Part shown: positions 1-64,000 of the stretch, piece after piece
How the letters are laid out: each line of letters starts with the position of its first letter
How positions within the stretch are numbered: the first letter of the stretch is position 1
Source of the DNA: Rhinopithecus roxellana
Taxonomy: Eukaryota > Chordata > Mammalia > Primates > Cercopithecidae
Direction: 5' to 3'
Length of the DNA: 64,000 nucleotides
Assembly: GCF_007565055.1 (NCBI RefSeq)
Contig: NC_044556.1
Span: 134,763,808 to 134,827,807 of the forward strand
Translations under genes and position numbers: made by a program
Notes under the pieces: generated by a model
Database searches by the model: none
Seen by the model: only the letters and a program-made list of their open reading frames with translations
What the model was told of the DNA's origin: nothing

Positions 1-1008
1 GAACTTTTTTTTTTTTAACCTGAACTATTGGGCGTGGTGTGTGTGTTGGGGGGGCAGGGGTGGGGACGGAAATCCAAAATGGATTTCCCTGTGAGAGAAG
101 TTGTACAAAAGAACTCACAACCAGCATATGACCCCAGGTCTTTCAGTTCTTTCTGAATGTAAACTCCTGTTTACTTTAAAACAGAAAAATTTATATTTCC
201 CCTGATAGTCATAGCCTGTTTATCATGATACAGTGATTGTCTATGAAAGATAAAAAAGCAAAATCCACTAGTTGATACATATGGGTAAGCTGATTTAAAG
301 GTGGTAATTTGTCATTTCAGCGGAAAAAGATCCAAGGGGATAAAGATCTGCTACAAATACTGTAAATACTGCCATAGTAGTGATTATCCTATGTCTGCTA
401 TTATGCCAAGAAATTTTATATATATTATCTTTAAACCTTACAATCACCTAAAATATATTTATTATCACTTCCACTGAAGCTCAAAAAATATTCTACTATT
501 ATATCAAAAAATATTCTACTATGTAATCTACAGATTAAAAAACTGAAGCTGGGCCAAGGTTACACTGCAATTTTGTGGTAGAGCCAGGAACTGTACTCTC
601 ATGTGTCTGCCTCCAAAGCCTGCATCTTTGTGGAGTAATGGAAATTTTCAATGGCTCCCCACTGGAGGTGGCACAGTGTAATTCTTGCCCTTCAGGGGTT
701 ATGGATCTTATGGACACATTTTCTTATCCATGGTACCGAATGTTTTTACCACTCAGTCCTACCACACCCTCACACCTAACCCCAAGTATTTTCACTGACA
801 TTAATATACAGAAACTCAAATCTAGACTTTTGAAAAAGATGTTAGATATCTAGAAATTAAGAGTCATTGGATTACCTATCCTTCATGTTGTCTAGGTGAG
901 GTAAAAAAAATATGACAAACTCTTTGATAAAATTTTAGAAAATAAAAGGAAAAAATCCTAAAAATTATCTCTTCTTCAGTCAACACAATGACATGGAGAA
1001 TTACTTAC
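1..1008 (-). other. EDEM3 intron 18 (partial)
   Basis: Non-coding, AT-rich. A short G-rich stretch (about 48-65) near the left edge. No exon-like segment with splice sites and no clearly named repeat recognised; a MIR-like fragment may lie near 440-620. Confidence 0.6.
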
Positions 1009-58654
<57,646 letters not shown>

Positions 58655-58683
58655 GGCCCCGCGGTTCCGCGCACGCGCAGCTG

Positions 58684-58707
58684 CTACGCCCGGCCGGTGA
58701 GACACAT
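58684..58707 (-). promoter_or_regulatory. short upstream ORF before EDEM3 ATG
   Basis: An ATG at 58707-58705 followed by six sense codons (MCLTGRA) and TAG at 58686-58684. It ends 29 nt before the EDEM3 ATG. It would act as a translational uORF only if transcription starts beyond 58707, which is not shown by sequence. Context GCAATGT is weak, lacking G at +4. Confidence 0.45.
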
Positions 58708-59099
58708 TGCCGGACGCCGGTGGCCAGGGGGCTGCTAGCCGTGCCGAAACGGGGCGGGATGCGGAGTAACACGGGCGGCCGCCGGCGCCGAACTGTTTCC
58801 CGAAGCCACCGAGCCGGTCGCCAGCGCCAGCGCTGCCACCGCCCTCCGCCCTCAGTATCCCGGAGCGCCTCCCCCAGCTTTCCGGTGTCGTAGTCTAGGA
58901 AACCGCCTCCCTAACGTTACTTCCGGGTAGGACCGAAGCCGTAGAGCCTCAGGACCAATGGAGACCGCATCGGAGAGGGGCTGGCTCCAGCGACTGGAGA
59001 GGGCATTGGCCAGGAGAAGTGAGACGTGGACAAAAGGCGGGACTGGGAAGGGATCTCTCGCTTCGACCCGCCTCCGACCAGCGGAGTTGCCCCCTGAGG

Positions 59100-59118
59100 A
59101 CTACCAGTCCCAGTGTGC
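59100..59118 (+). promoter_or_regulatory. ZNF143/Staf-like site
   Basis: The sequence actaccagtcccagtgtgc follows the ACTACNNNTCCCAGNNTGC layout of the long ZNF143 promoter motif, with the ACTAC and CCCAG halves and the trailing TGC. A second half-site on the minus strand (TCCCAGAGTGC, 59193-59203) lies 80 bp away. Such sites are common in CpG-island and divergent promoters. Motif match by eye only. Confidence 0.45.
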
Positions 59119-59300
59119 ACTGCTTCCTCCCCGGCTCTCTCGCAAGCCTACTCGGAGCCGCGTAGCTCACTTCTACCTAGGGTGGGCGCGCTGCACTCTG
59201 GGACGTGTGTTCCGCCGAGGTCACCGGTGGTTGCTGGGGTCCCACTTCCCCCTTTCCTCGGCGCCTTGCAGTCAGCCCTGCCTCAGTGGGCTGCTGAGTC

Positions 59301-60200
59301 TCGGGAAACCCGTCAACTGTTTATCTCTCTTCCTCAGAAAGCTGTTTCCCAGAGAGCTGGCTGAATGAGGCGCACTGCCCCCAAGTCAGTGCTGCATGCG
59401 TTAGGGAATAGTGTCGGAGTAGTCGTCTACCCTCAGGGAAATTCCAAAACACAGTAACAGCAAAATGAATTGAGCTTTTGAAGGCATTGCTCTAAGGTTT
59501 TTACTCGCAATTATCTCATGCATTCTTCTCAAGTTTGATAGGGTAAGTACCACCATCCCCCTTGTGCAGACGAGGAAACAGAGGTTTAGAAAAATTGGTT
59601 AACAAAAGCTCGTCACACTGCTGGATTAGAATCCAACCAGCCTCTGATTCGGAAGCCCTGGCATTTAACCACCGCGCAGTACTACAAGGATGAAGGAGCA
59701 CGTGGGTCCTCGTACATGATTAATAATAGTTATCTAAAAAGCTCAATGTAAGGAGAACTGTGTGGGTTGCAAAGAAGGTTTAATGAAGGAGATTGGAACT
59801 TGCAATGAATTTTGATGACTGAGTCCCAGATTAACTATTGGTAAAATGACATGTTGGTTCCTCTTGAAAAACCACATTGTTTTTCTAGTGTGATCATTCA
59901 ATAGGTTGGTGCGGAGGGAGTTTGGATGTGATCTCTGTGACCACAGTAAATTACCTACGTGTCCCTTCAGCAGCATTCAGCTGTCTTTCTGGAAACGTTT
60001 CTTCCTTGATTTTTATCACCTTACCTCTTACCACTTAACCTCTTACCTCTTACCTCTTCTCTGACTGACCCATTTTCCTTCACTCTCTTGCTACTTTATA
60101 TTAAAATACAGGTGTTCCCTTAAGGTTTTCTTTTTGTCCTTTTTCTCTCTGTACTCTAATTATTCCTTGGTGATTTCTTCTCATAAGGATTCAGCCAACA
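59301..60200. other. intergenic, upstream of EDEM3
   Basis: Holds an antisense MIR (59465-59700) and then AT-rich sequence with CTTACCTCTTACC-type short repeats (60020-60060). No gene seen. Confidence 0.7.
59465..59700 (-). repeat. MIR SINE (antisense)
   Basis: GGCATTGCTCTAAGGTTTTT, TGCAGACGAGGAAACAGAGG, GCATTTAACCACCGCGCAGT match antisense MIR to its end. Confidence 0.8.
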
Positions 60201-60224
60201 TATCTCTGTGGTTGATTTCCAAAG

Positions 60225-60760
60225 TGTTTGGATGAACCGAGGCAAGATGGTGCGCTTCCGGGTTCTTCATCCCCCCCCCCCCAACTTTTCCCGTGCGCGT
60301 GAAAATGCAGCCGGCGACCTGGGAAGGTGCAGCCCAACTAGGCATGCGCCAGGTGATGTCAATCCGAAGAGACCAAGATTTACCTGGTGGCACCTGCGGA
60401 ACGCCCCCCGACACGCCCGTGCCCCGCCTATTGCCCTCCCACTCCTAGAAAAGCCGCTCCAGACCAACGCCATGCACGGACTTCCCAGCTTCCCCCCTGC
60501 GGTCGGGAGGGACTGTGGGAACTCCGTTGGAGAGCTCCACGGGCGAGTCTGTTGGCCTCATTTGCCCGAGGCCAACAGACCTCTCCCTACCCACCTTCTT
60601 CCCCTGAAGCTAGGTGACCAAAATAAACTTGCAGTTTTGCTCCTACACTTGCCTAGTCGCTGGTTCTTTTGTGCCCGCTCTGGTGGTCTTAGAAAAACAA
60701 ATCCCAAAGCAACGTCTGTCCTGATCATTAGACCCACATTTCCACCTCCCTAATAGAAAT
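60225..60760 (+). mobile_element. GC-rich LTR-like segment (possible solitary endogenous-retrovirus LTR)
   Basis: An isolated CpG-rich block with AAGATGG and CTTCCGG promoter-type words near its start, a poly-C run (60269-60281), a 13-bp perfect inverted repeat (60547-60580) and an AATAAA (60622-60627) followed by a T/G-rich stretch (GCAGTTTTGCTCC). That order fits a class I ERV LTR with U3, R and U5. I cannot name the family and found no flanking TG..CA ends or target duplication, so a promoter-like CpG island or a diverged retrocopy remain possible. No coding retroviral sequence is present. Confidence 0.45.
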
Positions 60761-60987
60761 GTCCTAATGTCTGGCCCAGGGGTAGCTCAAACGTAAAATG
60801 TTTTTTGATTCATATTAATGCATCGGAATCATTGTCAACTCATCTTTATCCTTCGTGGTCCATGTGCATTCAGTTACCAAATTATATAGAGTTTACCTCT
60901 TCTGTCTTTCAGATTATTACCTTTCTTTCTATTCCCACTTCTGCTCCGTTCAAGCTTCCATTACCTCTCTCCTAAACTGTTCACTGG

Positions 60988-61508
60988 CTCAATAAATGTT
61001 GAATATACTTGTTTCCTTATTCCTTCAGTTTTCTTACCTGTAAAGTGGGAATAATGTAGTCCTTTTATCCAGCAGTCCCCAACTTTTTTGGCACCGGGGA
61101 CCACTTTCATGGAAGACAATTTTTCCACAGGGCGGGAGAGACACCATTCCATCTCAGATCATCAGGCATTAGATTCTCATAAGGAGCGTGCAACCTAGAT
61201 CCCTCGCATGTGCAGTTCACAATAGGGTTCATGCTCCTATGAGGCTCTAACGCAGTTGATCTGACAGGAGGTGGGGCTCAGGTGATAATGCTTGCTCGCC
61301 TGCTGCTCCTGAGAGGCAACTGACTGGTACCAGTCCACTGCCCCAGGCTTGGGGACCCCTGCTTTTATCTACTAACATGGATGCTGTGAAAACACATGAA
61401 GACATTTCTGTACAATATTTAATATCCTTTGTTTTTTTTTTTTAATGGATCTCCAATCCTACATTGGTTCCATCCTAGTCCTCTTTGGCAGCCTTAATGA
61501 TGAAGTTA
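60988..61508 (+). repeat. local duplication, copy 1 (carries the MER1 insertion)
   Basis: Starts CTCAATAAATGTTGAATATA and ends GGCAGCCTTAATGATGAAGT-TA. Apart from the inserted transposon, it aligns along its whole length with 62370-62586 with roughly one change in ten bases and a few small gaps. Confidence 0.9.
61070..61361 (-). mobile_element. MER1-type non-autonomous hAT transposon
   Basis: Ends CAGCAGTCCCCAAC and TTGGGGACCCCTG form inverted termini. Interior includes GCATTAGATTCTCATAAGGA and CAATAGGGTTCATGCTCCTA. Flanked by a perfect 8-bp target-site duplication CTTTTATC (61062-61069 and 61362-61369), the length expected of hAT elements. Confidence 0.93.
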
Positions 61509-61654
61509 CCGATGATCTCCCTGCTACCCTACACTCCTCTATACACGGCTGTCAGAATTGGTATTCAAGAACATCTGCAAACCCTCTGAACACCTTCTTT
61601 CTTCCTTCTAGTCTGCCCTGCCCTCAAATCCTATATGATAACTAAATAATTCCT

Positions 61655-61915
61655 ATCCTGTATCCTTTCCATGCCTTTGCTCATACCATCTCCTGTGCTA
61701 CCCCATCATCTTTGTACAACACTCACCACCTGTCAAGGCTGGGCTCAGATTCTAGCTCCACAAAACCCTTCCAGAACCTTCTAGTTAGCAAAAAGTTATC
61801 CTCTCTCTGTGCCTCCATTGTATTCTGTGTCTTTGTTATTGTGTTTTTCACAGTCTGCATACCCACTACATTTTGACCACATGGAAAGTTTTTATTTTAG
61901 CTTATTTGTAGGTTG
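61655..61915 (+). repeat. L2 LINE fragment
   Basis: Pyrimidine-rich text such as CATGCCTTTGCTCATACCAT, CACAAAACCCTTCCAGAACC and CTCTCTGTGCCTCCATTGTA matches the L2 3' region; it seems to resume at 62335-62385 (ACCTGGCACCGTGCCTCTCC, CTCAATAAATG) after an interruption. Confidence 0.65.
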
Positions 61916-62330
61916 TCTTCGTCTGTTTTCTGTTGCTATAATGGAATACTTGAGACTGGGTAATTTATAGAGAAGAGTAATTTATTTCTTACGATTCTGG
62001 ACTGGGAAATCCAAAAACCCGGCACCAGCATCTGTTTGGTTTCTGATGAGAGCCTCACGCTGCATCATGACATGGTGGAAAAGCAGGCACATGTGAAAAA
62101 GTGAAACACGAGGGGCAGCCTCTCTGCATAACAACCCATTCTGGCAGTAACTAATCCAGTCCTGAGAGAATAAGAACCCACTTTAGCAAGAAGTAACCCA
62201 GACCGGAGAGAGCAGCATTAATCACCTAATCACCTCTTAAAGGCCCCATCTCCCCAGATCACCATACCAGGGACCAAATTTCCAACACAGAAATTCTGGG
62301 GGACACACTCAAACTATAGCATAAGGATAT
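61915..62330 (-). repeat. dispersed old repeat splitting the L2
   Basis: GTTGCTATAATGGAATACTT, GAGACTGGGTAATTTATAGA, CTAATCACCTCTTAAAGGCC and GGACACACTCAAACTATAGC belong to a widespread mammalian repeat whose subfamily I cannot name (MaLR or DNA-transposon type). Confidence 0.7.
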
Positions 62331-62369
62331 TCTGAAACACCTGGCACCGTGCCTCTCCTGCTGTAGAGT

Positions 62370-62586
62370 CTCAATAAATGTTGAATATACTTGTTTCTGT
62401 ATTCCTTCAGTTTCCTTATCTAAAAAGTGGGAATAATATAGTCCTTTTGTCTACTTACATAGATGCTATGAAAACACATGAGGTCACTTCTGTACAATAT
62501 TTAATATTATCCTTTCTTTGGACAGATCTGCAATCTAACGTTGGTTCCATCCTGGATCCTCTTTGGCAGCATTGGTGATGAAGTTA
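62370..62586 (+). repeat. local duplication, copy 2 (empty of MER1)
   Basis: Direct-orientation partner of 60988-61508. At the place of the transposon it reads CCTTTTGTCTACTTAC, an uninterrupted target with one difference from CTTTTATC. Confidence 0.9.
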
Positions 62587-63160
62587 GCTAAATAAATACC
62601 TGTGAGTTGGTCTTGGCTCTTGCATAGAGAACATTACAAACTAAAGGTCAACACCAATCATACGGTATTTGAAAACTAAGAACAAATAAAATAGAAAAAT
62701 AGTGACATTCGGTTATATGGAAATGTAGTCAATAATTTGAAGTGAATTATTGGCAATAACATAATTTTCTTTACCTTCCTGATGTTCCAAACCTTTATAA
62801 GAAGTCAAAATTGACTATGAACTATCATTAAGAACATACTAAAGAAGTACTGGCTTTTAATGTTTAACATTTTCTGGCGTATTTGTTTGTTTTCAAGTTA
62901 ACGCTGCATTTTTGAAGATTATAGTGGGAAGCCAGAACATAATTCTTTTTCGAACTGCTAAATAATAAGTGTCTTTTTTTCCCTTGTTGAAATTCAATTT
63001 CTAGCCAATGATTGAGCCTGTTTTTCACCAATCTCAGCAACTTTAAGTAGAAAATCTAGTGTGACCTAAAAAGTTATAAAACTTATCAAAGGTGGAGCCC
63101 ATGGAAATAAAAGAAAAATATATTCACAAAATGCATTTTTCAAAAAAAAAACTTCTTTTT
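62587..63160. other. intergenic
   Basis: AT-rich, no gene or clear repeat recognised; ends in A and T runs at 63138-63174. Confidence 0.6.
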
Positions 63161-63172
63161 TTTTTTTTTTTT

Positions 63173-63480
63173 TTGCTGGTCTCAGTGGCTCACACCTGTA
63201 ATCCCAGCACTTTGGGAGGCCAAGGTGGGCAGATCATCTGAAGTCAAGAGTTCGAGACTAGCCTGGCCAACATAGTGACACCCTGTCTCTACTAAAAATA
63301 CAAAAATTAGCTGGGCTTGGTGGCAGGCTCCTGTAATCCCAGCTACTTGGGAGGCTGAGGCAGGTGAATCGCTTGAACCCAGGAGGTAGAGGTTGCAGTG
63401 AGCCAAGATCATGTCATTGCACTCTAGTCTGGGTGACAAGAGCAAAACCCTGTCTCAAAAAAACAAAAAACAAACAAACA
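63173..63480 (+). repeat. Alu
   Basis: GCTGGTCTCAGTGGCTCACA to TGTCTCAAAAAAACAAAAAA. Full-length diverged Alu preceded by a T run. Confidence 0.93.
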
Positions 63481-64000
63481 GAAACCATTTTTAACCCTGT
63501 AATGAAAATAATAGAAATTCTTAGCTAATTGGCACTTTATGAACAGTAGGAAAAATTTACAAACATTATTTTAAAACCTACACACTTAGTGGTAAAAAGG
63601 ACATAAGAGTTAATTGAGAGAGCCTAGTGTTGTACAGAGGGAAAAAGACTGGTAGAAAGCACATCAGAAGAATAAGGATAAGGACTTTTAAATATGTAAA
63701 GATTTTAGATGTATAAAACCCATCAAAAATGGTAAGAAATAACAGCCATTTCTAAAATGCCCTTTAACCAGTTAACAGTCTATTTGCACAGCCTTGTAGC
63801 TTATGTAAATATGCATGCTCACTTTCCTGCTTGGCTAAGTCAGAGGTTAGGGAGGGACAGGAGCCCTGGGTAGAACCATATGGATTCAAAAACATAGGGA
63901 GGGGCTCCATTTTAATATTATGGCTCAGAAATAGTACTTGGAAGCTGGGACCAGCTGTGCAAAACTGGTCATAGAACAGCAGTTGCCCCTAAATGATTTG
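63481..64000. other. intergenic, right edge
   Basis: No gene seen. 63740-64000 is less AT-rich (GGGAGGGACAGGAGCCCTGG) and could be the edge of another repeat that continues outside the window. Confidence 0.5.

Noticed and set aside
1..1008. Search for EDEM3 exon 19 in the left edge
   Set aside because: No segment encodes the expected continuation of the PA domain with flanking splice sites; the 92-codon frame at 575-853 does not match EDEM3.

Overview
This is primate nuclear DNA, most likely from an Old World monkey. Intronic sequence is AT-rich and dense in Alu, L1, MIR and L2 copies. One young Alu (18313-18614) carries the right-arm variant (gagatccggccactgcactc) that I associate with cercopithecoid AluY subfamilies rather than with human Alus. 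It is flanked by an intact target-site duplication, so the species call rests on a recent insertion.

The window is dominated by one protein-coding gene on the minus strand: EDEM3, the ER degradation-enhancing alpha-mannosidase-like protein 3. Eighteen coding exons can be placed with consistent GT-AG junctions and matching phases, from exon 1 (58497-58654, in a CpG island) to the first protease-associated-domain exon (1009-1174). They encode about the first 734 residues: signal peptide, the whole GH47 mannosidase domain, the linker and the start of the PA domain. From memory human EDEM3 has about 930 residues in 20 exons, so the rest of the PA domain, the acidic tail and the ER-retention signal should lie to the left of position 1. 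I see no broken frame in any exon.

Layout. 1-6770: exons 18 to 15, with MIR, L2 and two antisense Alus. 6770-15530: exons 14 to 9. 15527-19560 (intron 8): a processed pseudogene of riboflavin kinase (RFK) and the young AluY. 19561-35608: exons 8 to 3, with many Alus and old DNA transposons. 35609-53584 (intron 2, about 18 kb): a full-length but inactivated L1 (41425-47593) with a 15-bp target-site duplication, an older L1 fragment, and a cluster of small tandem duplications. 53585-58496: exon 2 and intron 1. 58150-59300: CpG-island promoter. 59300-64000: intergenic, with a GC-rich LTR-like segment containing a perfect hairpin, and a local duplication of which only one copy was hit by a MER1-type hAT transposon.

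I found no RNA gene, CRISPR array or convincing new protein-coding system. The most informative items are structural: the paralogous empty site of the hAT insertion, the composite Alu in intron 5, the RFK retrocopy, the cluster of short duplications, and a short upstream ORF before the EDEM3 start codon.
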